This document shows, in pieces, positions 1-11,691 of a DNA stretch of 64,000 bases (position 1 is its first letter; every line of letters starts with the position of its first letter). Source of the DNA: Isoetes taiwanensis (Eukaryota > Streptophyta > Lycopodiopsida > Isoetales > Isoetaceae); assembly GCA_021234155.1 (NCBI GenBank), contig JAJEKV010000057.1:5861821-5925820 (forward strand). Reading direction: 5' to 3'. The notes beneath the pieces were generated by a model. It was not told the DNA's origin. It did not search any database and was given only the letters and a program-made list of their open reading frames with translations. A program made the translations under genes and the position numbers.

Positions 1-529
1 GCAGCAGCAGTAAAGCATCAATCCTCTCATAGAATGGCCCTAAAGCATGTTTATAGGATAGATGACCTCAGAAATCACACTTAGTAAACGTGGGCCAGAT
101 TGGATATACAGATATCAAGCAAGGAAAATCAAAAAGTCGGAAAGAATCCAAGGGCCTAAGCCCAGTATACTCACGTGCTTCAATTGCTCTACTTCAATGC
201 TCTGCTTCAAATGAATGATCCGAGCTCTTTTCCCAGCAAATAAAAACCTCAAGCTTCTGCAAATGTAAGCGAAAGGAGAATAGAAGTCGGCAAGCTTTTG
301 TACAATACATAAACAGATAAGAATGCAGACGGTTTAGGGTCTTAAATATTCACCTGCTCCATCGATGGCACTGGGGAACAAAAAAATATGATGCTTGTGG
401 CGATTCAAAACACCTAAGAAATCTTGCTCCTGAGATTCCTGAGTCCCTAAGCTATCGTAACATTTAACCCAATATGCGTCCCTCCTTCTCTTCTCACATC
501 ATTTTCTTTCCTATATTCGATTCTCCTAG
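1..529. other. no gene recognised
   Basis: This left edge is unremarkable mixed-composition DNA. Short open frames exist on both strands but none carries a recognisable motif, and those on the minus strand run through the tandem repeat and fold-back element that follow. I see no RNA gene or promoter. Confidence 0.5.
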
Positions 530-611
530 AGCTGGCCGCCCCACACCGAAGGAAAGACGTAGACAGAGAAAGCTGGCCTCCCCACACCGAAGGAAAGACG
601 GAGACAGAGAA
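530..611. repeat. two-copy 41-bp tandem repeat
   Basis: Units 530-570 and 571-611 differ at two positions (GGCCGCC/GGCCTCC and ACGTAGA/ACGGAGA). The repeat lies immediately left of the fold-back MITE at 656-848. Confidence 0.85.
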
Positions 612-655
612 ACAAAGGACAAAAGCCAGAAGAAAGCAAGAATTTGAAAATTTGC

Positions 656-848
656 GTCCCGCAGGGGGAGAAGGGAACGCCGCATGCGTCTGCACATGCG
701 GCGTTCCGGCACACATACCAACACCTTCCCATTTTAAAAAAGAAGATATTAGCGATATCTTCTTTATTAAAATGGAATGGCTTTGATTTCCGAGCCGGAA
801 CGCTGCATGCGCAGACGCATGCGGCGTTCCCTCTCCCCCTCGCGGGAC
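656..848. mobile_element. fold-back (fully palindromic) MITE
   Basis: The element opens GTCCCGCAGGGGGAGAAGGG and closes with its near-perfect reverse complement ending CCCTCGCGGGAC. Arms of about 57 bp contain GAACGCCGCATGCGTCTGC and its complement GCAGACGCATGCGGCGTTC. The roughly 80-bp centre is itself a hairpin (CCATTTTAAAAAAGAAGATA pairing with TATCTTCTTTATTAAAATGG around AGCG). No coding capacity and no unambiguous target duplication; the superfamily is unassigned. Confidence 0.8.
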
Positions 849-1530
849 TTTTTCGGTCGGATGTGTCAATTTTAAACTACTCTAAATCTCTTCTGCTGCG
901 TTTTTTTTCCTTTCGGGCCACTGCCATGCGAAGCTGCCAATCGCCATCGCAACACCAGTGCAGCTTCATTGATGTAAGGATTGGCCAGCAACCCTTGTGC
1001 ATTATCCAGTTTGATTTTTGATCCTCCATCATTTTCCTTCATCTTTTTTTTATCCATAATACTATTTTGTATGCAGCGGACAAGAAGCAGGTATGGCCTA
1101 CATGAATCGGAGCCATCAGAAGGATGAAGAACCCCAAGCTTGGCGATCCTTGATGATTTAGGTAGCTCTTCTCTGAACCCCAAGGTTTTTTTTCTCTGGC
1201 CTTTGAAAGCACGAAAGCTATGGTCTGACTGTTTCTTCTTTGTCTCAGAGTGCAGACTTCAGAGCCCTCTTCAGGTCTTAGAGCAAGCTATCATATCTGG
1301 CTACAGGTGAGGTTGGGCCTGATTTCTCAGAGGCAGCCCATTACTTCAGTTGTACATCCATTTCGGAGGGCTCCATGCCCATTTGACATCATCATTTGTA
1401 GAAAGCAACATTACAGGTGACCACTTAAAGTCCATTGTGGGCATTTCAAAGAGGTTTTGGCATCTCTACATGTCAGCATTTGTGTAGATATCAGAATTGT
1501 CTTTTGTATAAAATAATGTTTTATGCATTA
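849..1530. other. no gene recognised
   Basis: Between the two MITEs I find only short frames without motifs. Splice-like strings occur (CTACAGGTGAGG near 1305) but no exon can be supported from the sequence alone. Confidence 0.45.
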
Positions 1531-1538
1531 GCAGGAAG

Positions 1539-1904
1539 CAGGGATAGGTTCTGTATGTATAAAATTATTTTTCTGGACATATAAAGTCCAAAAATACATA
1601 TTTTTAGGTATAATACGTATTTTTCGTATTTTTCCCTCGCCGGGCGAAAAAAAAAAATCGCGAAACTCAAGGTTTCGCTTACGTGAAACTATTAAAAAGA
1701 AAGAAAAAATTCGCGCGAAAGAGGTTTCGCTTACGCGAGGAAAAAAAAAAAAAAACGTTTCGCGTAAGCGAAACTCGCGAAAAATTCCCGACGCCAGATT
1801 TTTTTTTTGCCGTATTTTTGACATATTATACGTCAAATTTGTGTCGTATCATTCGAATAATACGTATTGAGTATAAAATGTATACAATATTAAACCTATC
1901 CCTG
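1539..1904. mobile_element. hAT-type MITE with 8-bp target duplication
   Basis: The 366-bp element has perfect 12-bp terminal inverted repeats, CAGGGATAGGTT and AACCTATCCCTG, and is flanked by the 8-bp direct repeat GCAGGAAG (1531-1538 and 1905-1912). An 8-bp duplication with a CAGGG terminus is the hAT signature. The interior has no transposase; it contains several palindrome arms built on TTTCGCTTACG and its complement (about 1672-1775) between A- and T-rich runs. Non-autonomous. Confidence 0.92.
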
Positions 1905-1912
1905 GCAGGAAG

Positions 1913-3840
1913 TATTCAATAGGAAGAAACTATGCTCAGCCTCTGCCTATATAGTTGGTGCTTATATGTTGAATGTCAGCAGGGAATCCTTGGCAATTAC
2001 TACAGGTTTGAAGGACATTCGAGGAATGAATTGGAATTTAAGCGTTTGTATTGCTATCACGAGGATGCAGCCACACAATAATGAAGATCATTCTGCTATT
2101 CCAGAAACAAAAGTATAATTATATCATGCCTTGCTTCTTCAAAATCGAAGTCTTTCGACATTTGCATTTCCATTTTGGATGCCCTCCACTTGGTCTGATA
2201 TCTCACATTCTGGTATTGTCTGAATGCAGCAATGGATTGGCATCTGCAGTGTGCCAAATTATGGATTGGAGGTCTGCAAAGTCATATGAACTGTATTCAG
2301 GAAGAGGTAAAATATTCTATTTGCCTATGTTGAGATGGACAACCACTTTTTTTCATTTGTTTTGGCAGTGATATGGCAGATTTGGAAAGTTATGACAGAG
2401 ATTCTAAGGTTGGGGGAAGCACTAAATATTGAGTATGCTTTTTTCTTTCTATGCAGCTTCTTTCTGAAATGATATAGATGGTTGCCAAGCACCATGTAGA
2501 AGATTACACTACTTACGATTCCTAATCCAGCAGTTTGATTCCATTTCCAAAACAACCACACTTCTTGAAGGCTTGGAAATGGACTTCAATTTAAATGTTT
2601 TCCAGGCGGGCAAATGCTTTAGTATGTACTTAGTTCTTTTTACGGAACTTAAATGTTGGTTTTATTATTATACATATTTACTATTATACATATAAAGGAC
2701 TATGTGCTTTACTTTAGGCACCGCCAAGAACACGTATGTAGTCCGTTTTTGTTTGAACTAAACGCAGGTACTTTATCTTTGTTATTACATACATAAAATC
2801 TACTGAATGACTGTAGTATTTGTCTTCATTCTAGACACATTGTTTTCTGAGTTATTGTTGCCAGGACCTTTTTCTAGATCAGGCTGAAATCGAAGGTTTA
2901 CTGAGAGTTATGTCCACTATTATACAACATATTTTTAAAGGGCCCAAGATTCATTTGGAATATTGTATTCAGTTATAATTGAACGAGATATTGATATTGA
3001 GGATCGCTTTCATCTCAATATTGAGAGTATTGTAACACGTAACTTCTAATTTAAGTATTTTGCAGATCATCATGTGGTAAATTTAAATGCATTATTATTA
3101 TTCTGATAAATTTCTTTAGTGCGAGCAAACATTGTTGATGGTCTGCTATATCTTCATTTTGCTTGCTCTTTTTTGGATGGTTGCTTACCTTGAGTTTTGT
3201 TGGCTATTTAGAGATGGAATGTTGGACCATATGTCAAGCTGTCTCATTTGCAAGTAAGCTCATGAAATATTTAGAAGTCATGGCCGGTGCAAGCTTTCTT
3301 TTAGTTTAGGTAGAGTTTGATAATTTTGATTGACATTAACTGATTCCAATTTCGATATTTTCACTTTCATTGGTACAGATATAAAATAAGAAGCATTGAA
3401 ACACTCAAGTGGTTGTCATAGCAACAAAAGTACAGATCTACTTTCAGTAAAGGTAAGCAAGATAATGAGAAATCAATGTCCAAATCACATTCAGAGTTAA
3501 CTCTCTATATTGACGTTTCTACATTTGTCTTTTGCAGTGTCATTGGCAGGTGCAATCTGTATCTGTGATTATAAGCCAGTTCTACATCTGCAAGCATTGC
3601 CGATACTAAGGTGCGGCCAACTACATTTTCATTGATTTTTTTGAGATTTTACTTTGCAACAAACTAATCATTGCATTTACTTCCATTTGCATGTCAATCC
3701 TTTTCTATTTGAGTTCTAGCTGTGAAGAAAGAAGTGAGCTATTGTCCACCTTAAATGCTCTGCTTATTAGGGTTGACAATGAGATATAAAATATTAAGCA
3801 AGCTTGCTGGCCTTTGCTTTATGACTTTCCTATAATCGCA
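1913..3840. other. about 1.9 kb without a supported gene
   Basis: AT-rich sequence with scattered splice-like strings (TTTGCAG near 3060 and 3537) but no frame with a recognisable protein motif. It could be transcribed, since a core-promoter-like segment begins just to the right, but nothing here proves it. Confidence 0.4.
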
Positions 3841-3865
3841 TCGATCCGAGCCCTCGGATCCGCAT

Positions 3866-4090
3866 TCTGGGGAGGGACGAGCCGTTATATAAGTGCATTC
3901 CTCATTCGGGACCGGTTATCGGCGTCTTCTCACAGCAGCACTTCCTCCATTCTCCTTGCTTCCCCCTGTCCATTGCTTCCCTCCCTAGCTTTTCACCGCA
4001 TTTACAACCGATTCTCTCTAGCAATCAGCACCCTCATCATCCTATTCGTCCTTAGCCTGTTATGCTTCTTCCTTGCCATCACCGCCATCA
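3866..4090 (+). promoter_or_regulatory. putative core promoter and CT-rich leader exon
   Basis: A TATA box (TTATATAAG, 3885-3893) is followed after about 40-50 bp by a CT-rich, plant-type leader (TTCTCACAGCAGCACTTCCT). The leader ends near TTTTTGCAG/GTATGG (about 4108), where an intron could begin, and a pyrimidine tract with ACCGATTTTGCAG (about 4387-4399) looks like an acceptor. No coding exon can be assigned downstream: the open frame from 4394 is hydrophobic and motif-free. It may be an orphan promoter or the start of a gene I cannot resolve. Confidence 0.4.
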
Positions 4091-4399
4091 CCACCGTCTT
4101 TTTGCAGGTATGGGTCCTCAATTCCTTTTAACCCCACTGTTTTTGCAGGTACAGGTCCTCAATTCCTTTCATCTCACATTTTCTCTGCTTAATCCGAAGT
4201 TTTTTTAGTTTGGCTCCATATATTTTCCTAAGAATGAGATTGATTTGTGGCTATGTGAGTTTTTAGTCTTAGAGGATTGCAGCAACCTCTTCCACGATTT
4301 CGATTCTTCTGCAGTTAACCTTCAAATTGGAACTATCTTGATTCATTCGATTTCGTTTTGCCTCTTTTGTGGGTTTTTTGTTGCTAACCGATTTTGCAG

Positions 4400-6480
4400 T
4401 TCAATCCGACTCGAGGTGGAGCATGGGCTTTGAGGAGTGGCTGGGGGCATCCATTGTTGCCCGTGATCTATGTTTCGTCCTCTATTGGAGGGCTTTGTCT
4501 TTATGCAAAGATTTGGCCCTCGCAAGATCCTCCCGGCTTTTCCAGTTATTTTCTTTCGCTCCTCCTCCCAATCTCGGCCAGTTTTCTTTACAGATCTGTT
4601 GCTACCACAATTGTGCTTTCACTGTCTACTGTGTTTTCGCTCCTGCCACAAGAGCTGGCATCGGATCGGTTTGCCTGCATGTCAGGCCGGATTTACCAGG
4701 CTTCGTTTGCGGATTTAGTGCTTGGGGTATTTTCCCTTTTTCACTTTGCCAACTGGGATATCTGCCAGAATCGGGATGCATGTGCATCGGCTCTTCATCA
4801 ACATTCCGGTAGTTCCTTGGTCCAGGTCCTTTTTCTCCAACAAATTTCCTCTATTTTAGAAATCATTTTCATGCCTTTTAGCCTGCAGCAGCGCCTATAA
4901 TCTTCAAATCTGGTCTTTGATTCCAGTCTGTTCAGAACCATGAATATAGGTTGCTTTTTCGATCTGCATCTGTCGGCATCTGTCATCTGTTTCTAGTATC
5001 TTCTTACAGTAGCTCCATTTCTTTTATCCTTTTCAGTTTTCGGATTAGCCAACTAGCAGCAAATCGATTTCCTCTGCATTTACATTGATTATTTTCCTCT
5101 CTCTGAAGCCCTGCAGAATCGCTAAACTTTTTTCGGCTTTTTCCATTCCATGTTGAAATGCCGTTGTTCACCGCATGTAGCCTCTTCAGCTCGAGTTTTT
5201 TACAGTTCTTTTATTATCTTTTAATTTAAACTTATTTTTATCATAGTTATTCATGGGTAAATCGTTCTAATCAGATTATGTTTAACGCCTTTGCAATGTC
5301 ATTTATCTTTCATGTTCTAGATTCATGTTCGAGTTTACTAACCCATGCTTTTTTGTACTTCTTTGCTTTTTTCTACTGCAAAATCACAGGCTTATTGATC
5401 ATAGTTCTACTTTCTAGCAGATGATCTAGCGCACTTTTATATACATCGAGCAAAATTTCTTTTTATTTTGCGATAACACATGTCTACTGGTCGTGGTCTT
5501 CTTTATAGCGTGTTGCTTTAGAAATTTTTTATATCTACGTTGTCATAGGAAATTTTCGTATATAGGTTCAAGTCTTGGTTCATACCCTAACCTCTTTTTC
5601 TCCATAACATTGATTTTGGATTTTCTAATTCTATTCTTTGCCATTTATATGTCAGCATGTGCCCTGCGGTTTGTATCTACCATGCATTTGTATATAAGCT
5701 ACCCATCTTGTTTTTCCGTTCCGACCTCGTCTACAATGAAGAGTTATCTCAACGTAGAATTTGCACAAAATATGTGACTTATTCTTAATAACAAGAGAAG
5801 ATACATCCATGCTTTATTTCTCATAATGACAGTTTGCCACTTTCCCTCACCCCTACCTTAACCATTATTTAATGATTTAACAAACTAAGACACAATTACC
5901 AACACATAGAGAATGGACAAAAGATGGATGTTATGACTTTGCATCAAGAGCTCTTAAACTTGGAGGCGACCCCAAAGGGTTGAGTTGTCAGGTTCTACCT
6001 TATCAGGAAGGATTTTTAAGTTACAAGAAAAAATAGTATTGAATCACATCAAATCACACGTGCATCAATGTCTGTCTCTTTGGATAATGTTGAGGATCAT
6101 CGAGCACCCTTTTACTACAAGTTTGATACATTGAAGGTGGACAGAAACAATTACAATTCAAAGTTCATTGCATCTGTCCCTTCCACACTTCGATGCACAC
6201 GTAGTATATATAATAACGGGCTATGCATAGGTGTTAAAGATAGGTCGACCATTGCTTTATGTGTCTATCTGTAACATCCAGCACTGGATGGAAGTGTTCA
6301 AACATCATTTTTGTAGTCTACGACATCTGCCATCTACTAATCTCCTCCATTACAAGCGGAGCTATAAATATATGAAGAAGACTTAGAGCAACATGAATAA
6401 TAAATATCATGGCAACAAAGGAAACCTAAGAATATCGAATGAATCTACAATAGAATGTTATGGCGCTCATTGGAGCTAGG
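4400..6480. other. about 2 kb without a supported gene
   Basis: Several frames of 60-170 codons are open (for example 4394-4900 plus) but are rich in L, F and S, have no recognised motif and no support from neighbours. Could be leader introns of the gene predicted from the promoter at 3885. Confidence 0.4.
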
Positions 6481-6824
6481 GTTTTGGCGCTACTTCAATC
6501 TCAGATATCTTCCTCCTCGGGTGTCATTTTCGAGCGATTTTTAGTGCATTGGAAATTCCTTGTAGTAGTGTCAGGTAATTTTCTCTTTACTTCAGTCTTG
6601 GAATTGGGATCATCTATTTCGACCTCCATGGTTACCGTCAGTTTTGGCGTTGCTTCAATCTCAGATGTCTCCCACCTCGGGTGTCCGTTTTGAGCGACTT
6701 TTAGTGCTTGGAAAGCCCTTGCAGTAAGCTTTCAAATGGTGTATGGCATCCAATGGTTTTCTTTGTAATTCAGTCCCGTAATTGGGATCATGCATTTCGG
6801 CCTCCATGATTACCACCACCGACA
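6481..6824. repeat. two-copy tandem duplication, about 160 and 184 bp
   Basis: Both units begin GTTTTGGCG and share CTTCAATCTCAGAT, CCTCGGGTGTC, GAGCGA, TTCAGTC and TTGGGATCAT blocks in order; unit 1 is 6481-6640, unit 2 6641-6824. Unit 2 carries about 24 extra bases in its middle. No coding function is evident. Confidence 0.75.
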
Positions 6825-7611
6825 TGCAATCTTGCTTTCAGTTTCCTGCTTCTATTGTCTCTTCAGCACTGCCTCCTAATCGTCATCTAAATTTTCTTGC
6901 TTATGCCCCTGCTTTCATGGGTTTGTAGCGAACTGTATTATTACAATATTTATTTTATTAGATGCTTTGTGCACATCTCAGTGCTTTGTAGTTTCTATCC
7001 AAGAATGAGGGATTATAAAATATATGCAGGTCCACGGCATGATATCTGAAGCAACCTTCAATTCTCACCCCTTTATTATAATCTCTACAGATTCTATAAG
7101 TTCATCTAAGATGCTTATCGCATTCAAATTTCTCAGAGTGATCAGGTTTGGCATGTGCAGTGCTGAAGTGATCAGGTTTGACATGTGCGGTGCTGAATAA
7201 TGCTTGTTGGTTTAAAACTGTTTCTTTGCTTTGTTAAAATTTTAAAATTTATTTAATGGAAATCAATGGCTGGCTATGACACATGGTATCTTGTATCAAG
7301 CTTGTAAACTATGGTGGTTTTTAATGCCAATAGTTCTCTTTAATGTTATATTTTGACATTCATATTCAAATGTTATATTTTTGAATTTGGAAACCACGTG
7401 TGGAGCTATTATGATTTAACCTTTAAATACGGGTCGTGTAAAACTTCAATGTCAAACTTGTAAAATTATTTCTTATTGCTCGGGATATCTTTCTTAATGT
7501 TTCTGTCTTGTATTTCATTGTTTTTTTTATAAGTTATATTGTTTTTATTCTAGTATTTTTATAGCTATTTTTGTATATCTATATATACCCTTTTCTCTAA
7601 TTTATACACCA

Positions 7612-7930
7612 TATTTTCCTAGGCCCCGAAGGGCCAATTTTCTTTTTTTTTAAAAATTAATCAAACCATTACATCTAATACTTTAAAATTAAATTCCCCC
7701 TGAAAACCTCTTTGATTTGGGTGCATATTCACATAGGGGTGACGTAGGGCAGCGAGAGCCCCTAAAATCATATAATACGTATAAAATCAACACCATTTAC
7801 TACATTGCCTCAAACCTTATAGTATTTCGCAAAACTCGTTATACAGTATATCAAAATTTGTAAAGGAATACCCCACAAACGAGGATCGCTATCTATGGTC
7901 TAGATCAAGGAATATTGAGTAAATATGCTC
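7612..7930 (+). mobile_element. R element, partial copy 1
   Basis: A partial copy of a dispersed element seen three times in the window. Shared landmarks in order: the hairpin GGCCCCGAAGGGCC (7622-7635), CAAACCATTACAT, TTGGGTGCATATTCACA, GTAGGGCAGCGAGAGCCC, and ATACCCCACAAACGAGGA. Homology with copy 2 runs to about 7930 and then stops. The left part found in copies 2 and 3 is not recognisable here, so this copy is truncated. No coding capacity. Confidence 0.75.
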
Positions 7931-8611
7931 ATCTGACAGCTCTCAATACCCGGAGTCAAATCTAAGCGGATTTACCTCAACTTTAAACGCTGGATATGGA
8001 GGGACTTACATCCTACAACAAACATGTCAAAAAGCAAAAATAATCACCATAATAATACAAACTTAGAAAAAAAAAAAAACATAGTATAGTAATTAGATCT
8101 TTGATAAAAAAAAAAAAAAAAAAAAAAGCATTTTGCATGATTTTTTGAAAACAAAAAAAAGTTGTATAATAATTAGATTGTCTGACCTCTCCTATGCAAA
8201 GTCACAACAAAACAGAAAAGGCTATAGCCTCAAAGCTTCACTTCACAATATTCACACTTGCAAGTTTAGAAAAACAATCCCCATCAGTTAGATTTCTTCT
8301 TTGCCTAGCAAGCTGATATTTACTTTTCATTGATATCACGTAGATGCCTTTATTCACTTGTGGGAGGTGAGATCCAATGCATCCTTTGCTTCATAGTTTT
8401 TTTGTTATTCTACGATGACCTTGATGGCATTTTCTTGTTTTCGTTTGATTGAACTTTCAACCTCTTACATGTCTAGAGGTACTCATCAAAAAATAAAATC
8501 TTCAAAATACAATCTATAGGCTCTACAAAAGGGCATTTGCTAAGTTTTCAGATCATGTACCCAAATCAATAGCAACATTCGAGTACGTCGGGGTTGTCTC
8601 AATGCCTTCTA
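7931..8611. other. AT-rich spacer with poly(A) runs
   Basis: Contains two A-runs (about 8069-8081 and 8108-8127) and repeats of CATAGTATAGTAATTAGATC-like sequence, which look like decayed retroposon tails. No gene seen. Confidence 0.5.
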
Positions 8612-8682
8612 TCCATCTGTCTGTCTGTCTATCTGTCCATCTGTCCGTCCGTCCGTCCGTCTGTCTGTCCGTCTGTCTGTCT
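8612..8682. repeat. (CTGT/CCGT) tetranucleotide microsatellite
   Basis: About 17 imperfect units of TCTG, TCCG and TCTA. Open frames across it on both strands are repeat artefacts. Confidence 0.95.
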
Positions 8683-8843
8683 ACATGTCTTGTACATTGA
8701 TCAATTAGAAGCATGGCTTGATAATCACGGTGGCAGAGGATTGCATTTGGCACATTATTTCATCAAGCAACTTATGTATGCAAATCAATATTGTTAAAAA
8801 CATGTTTTTATTTTTTAAGTACTTTTATAAAAGTCCTTATATT

Positions 8844-8897
8844 GCGACCGGGATATGGCGACCGGGATATGGCGATCGTAGAATAGAATAGAATAGT
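8844..8897. repeat. 14-bp direct repeats followed by (AGAAT)3
   Basis: GCGACCGGGATATG occurs twice in tandem (8844-8857, 8858-8871), then GCGATCG, then AGAAT three times. The pentamer is the reverse complement of the repeat that ends the plus-strand LINE at 34.5 kb, so this could be the 3' scar of a minus-strand relative. Confidence 0.6.
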
Positions 8898-9756
8898 ACA
8901 TTCATGGATATTGTACATTGTAGATTAGAAAGAGACAGTAACGGTGTAAGAAAATGAGTGGGTGCATAGAACTTGTGCTAAATACCATGATGGACGTCTC
9001 TTGATATGAGTTAGTTTGCGTTGAGAGTAAGGTTCTGATTGTCTGGGTATGAATATGCTTTCCGATTAATGTATCAAGATAAAATGTCGAAAACAAAAAT
9101 ATTGGAATAGAATAACCAGGGGTACCACGACAATCCGGGAATGAAGATTGAAGCAGGGGAGTGGGGCAAAAAATCGCATACAGGGAAAGCGTCAGCAAAA
9201 TAACTCGAGATTCTGGCATTCGGGAATTTCAAATTAGAGATCCGTTGCGGAGTGGGGATAAAAAGGGTATATAACTTAAAATTGATAAAGAATCGAATTT
9301 TCAAAATTATTTGAATTGCTAAAATAAATGGGAGACGTGGCAAACCGGTGGAGATCGGGAAAATTAGAAATCAAATATAAAAAAGCAGGGAAGTGGCATT
9401 TACGATCGGTCCGACGTGTCACCATAATCATTAGACCTAGGAAAAAGGTAATAATGATAAATATAGATAGAGGGAGGATAGAGTACGGGTGTCAGTATAG
9501 CAGGTAGTGGACAGGTGGCGGATATACGCATACGAAAGCTCGAAGGACAGGATAAGACAAGACCGGCAATTAAGACAGACGGGCGTAATAAAGGAGCGGG
9601 AATTTAGATAGATTTCATAACCCTAAAAGCTATAACACAATTATAACAAGGAGAAGACGAAGAGTGATGTTCCGCCCTCAAGATTTCTGGATTCTTTGAG
9701 CTTCGGCATTTCAGTGCAGCGCTCGACCCGATTCCGGCTCACAATTTAGAAGTAGA

Positions 9757-10297
9757 ATGGATAAGGGGAAGAAGGTCGTCGACGAGTGTGCTGTGGATAA
9801 ACAAACAGTCAAGAAGCGCCCAAGGGCCGAGGTTCTGGGCAATCTCACAGTGCCCTAGAACCCGAATCTGGAAGATCTTAATCCGTGGTGCATTTGCGAG
9901 CAAGATTGTCTATGCTTAGGCCGGGGTTTATCATCATGCATAAGCTATGGGTGAGTCCATTGTCTGTTCTGTGATCGCATTCACCATGCGCAAACAATGA
10001 GGGACGCAGGTTACAACCTCGGTCTGCTAGGAACGCTTGGAGTTTTAGAACGATACAGTTCGGCGCCAGGACATGGACAGGGTGATGCAATGTTTTAACA
10101 GGCTCCAGATACATGCAGCAATTCAGAAATCTTCCAGCTACCAACATGATCTCATGATAGGAGATTTCGGCAAGGTATGCATATACTGCTGTGAGAAAAA
10201 TCCAGTTGACTATATATGCCAGGCTTTCATGGCAAGAAAGCTGGAAAAGGTCCAAAAGTTAGGAGAGCCTTCGACAGGAAAAAAGCAAAGGAAGTAA
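9757..10297 (+). pseudogene. decayed gene remnant, unidentified
   Basis: ATG at 9757 opens a 33-codon frame with a basic start (MDKGKKVVDE then KKRPRAEVLGNLTVP) that hits TAG at 9856-9858; the same frame then stays open to about 9957. A second frame, 10073-10297, encodes a 74-residue piece with CCEKNPVDYICQ and a lysine-rich end (GKKQRK). The lengths and composition look protein-like, but stops and frame changes break it and I do not recognise the family. It may be host sequence caught upstream of the LINE or part of the LINE 5' region. Confidence 0.35.
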
Positions 10298-10299
10298 AT

Positions 10300-11691
10300 A
10301 TCCGGGAGGAAAGCAACGAGGGAGGGATGGAAGGAAGGGCCAAAGCTGGAGGGGAATGAAGGGGATAGGATCGAATGTTATGTTTTGTTTTGTTTTTCTT
10401 TTGAATCATTCTCCTTTTTAGCCTCTGCTTCATAGGTGATCTCTGTCAGCTGTCAAGATAATGTATCTGTATCAGCCCATGGCTGAATATGAATTTTTTT
10501 TGTTGATGTGAGTGAACCCATACAGAAAAGAAATGAACTATATTTGAGGAATAGCCTATACTTTAATCATGGCTGAATCTGTCAAAAAATATGTATCTGG
10601 GAAAAGAAACTTTTTGAATACAAATTTGGACTTTCGGATGTTACATGCAAAACAACTTCTCTATGTAGCTTAGATCACCTGCTTTTGGTGTGAATTGCTT
10701 CTTGTTTAAAGTATTATAATTTAGGCCTCATCTGCAAAACTCACCTCGGATGGTATACGATAATACGAGGAAGAGACTCATGAAGTATATTTTGACACGT
10801 GGCCCCTGGACATATACCTGGGAGGGTGGCATGTTAAACAGCAGCAGGATTCATTCAACAACAAGGTAATAGCAGGCAAATCCAAGAAAGGTGGACTAGG
10901 ACCCGGCGGGAACCAAATCTGAACACAAAAAGGTGGCGAAGGTGGTAGACTCGGGAGGAACCCATGCCAAAGGGTGACAGGTAAGCAAAATAGATGACAG
11001 AGCGGTGCCATGTCATACAGACACACGGACAGAAAGATAAAGGGAAATGGACGATATGCAGACAACAAAAATGACAAGATAGCAAGGGGAACATACATTG
11101 GACTGGTAAACTGGACCACTGCAAATCCAGAACACAAAGGTCACAAGATCATAAGAGTAAAAGGTGGACGGGATAAGCTACGGGACAGAGAGGCTAAGCC
11201 TCCGCCGTACACCAGGATAGCGAGGGCTAGACCCACCAGCTGGTAACCCGGACCACTAAAAACTCGCTGATACCTGAGAGCAAAATCTAATATATACTAT
11301 AATACCGGGGTATGAAGAATATCCCCAAGCCCCCAACTGGTTCCCAGATCACCAAAATGACAGAAATGCAGAAATGCTTAAATGCTTAAATGCTTAACTA
11401 ATACGATAGGCAACTACCGAACTAATTGGCTCAGAAAGGGTCACCCACGGCCAATCGACGAAGATGAAACATGACAGTATCGGGAAGAGAGGATCGAATA
11501 ATAAAAGGAGACGGGCGGAATAATTAATGATTATGGGCAATTCAAAATTAAAACGGTGTTTTCAAATAAAAGACCGTTTATACGGATATAATATATACCC
11601 CTTAAGGAAGTATTACGGCTACCTTACCAGAGGGATTCTAGCACGATAATCCAGTCAAGAGCCACTGCAGAGTTTTTTGCAATCAGAAACT
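10300..11691 (+). other. probable 5' leader of the plus-strand LINE
   Basis: Purine-biased sequence leading into LINE ORF1 at 11692. A 78-codon frame at 11010-11246 is K/R-rich and without motifs. The exact LINE 5' end cannot be placed: I found no target duplication matching the sequence after the 34.59-kb tail. Confidence 0.4.

Noticed and set aside
4394-4900. 168-codon frame as a membrane protein gene
   Set aside because: Overlaps two other long frames, no recognised motif, start lies within a splice-acceptor region; hydrophobicity follows from T-rich composition.
8612-8682. Short coding frames across the CTGT/CCGT repeat
   Set aside because: Microsatellite translated on both strands.
9878-10255. 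125-codon minus-strand frame
   Set aside because: Lies opposite the plus-strand remnant with better coding character; no motif.
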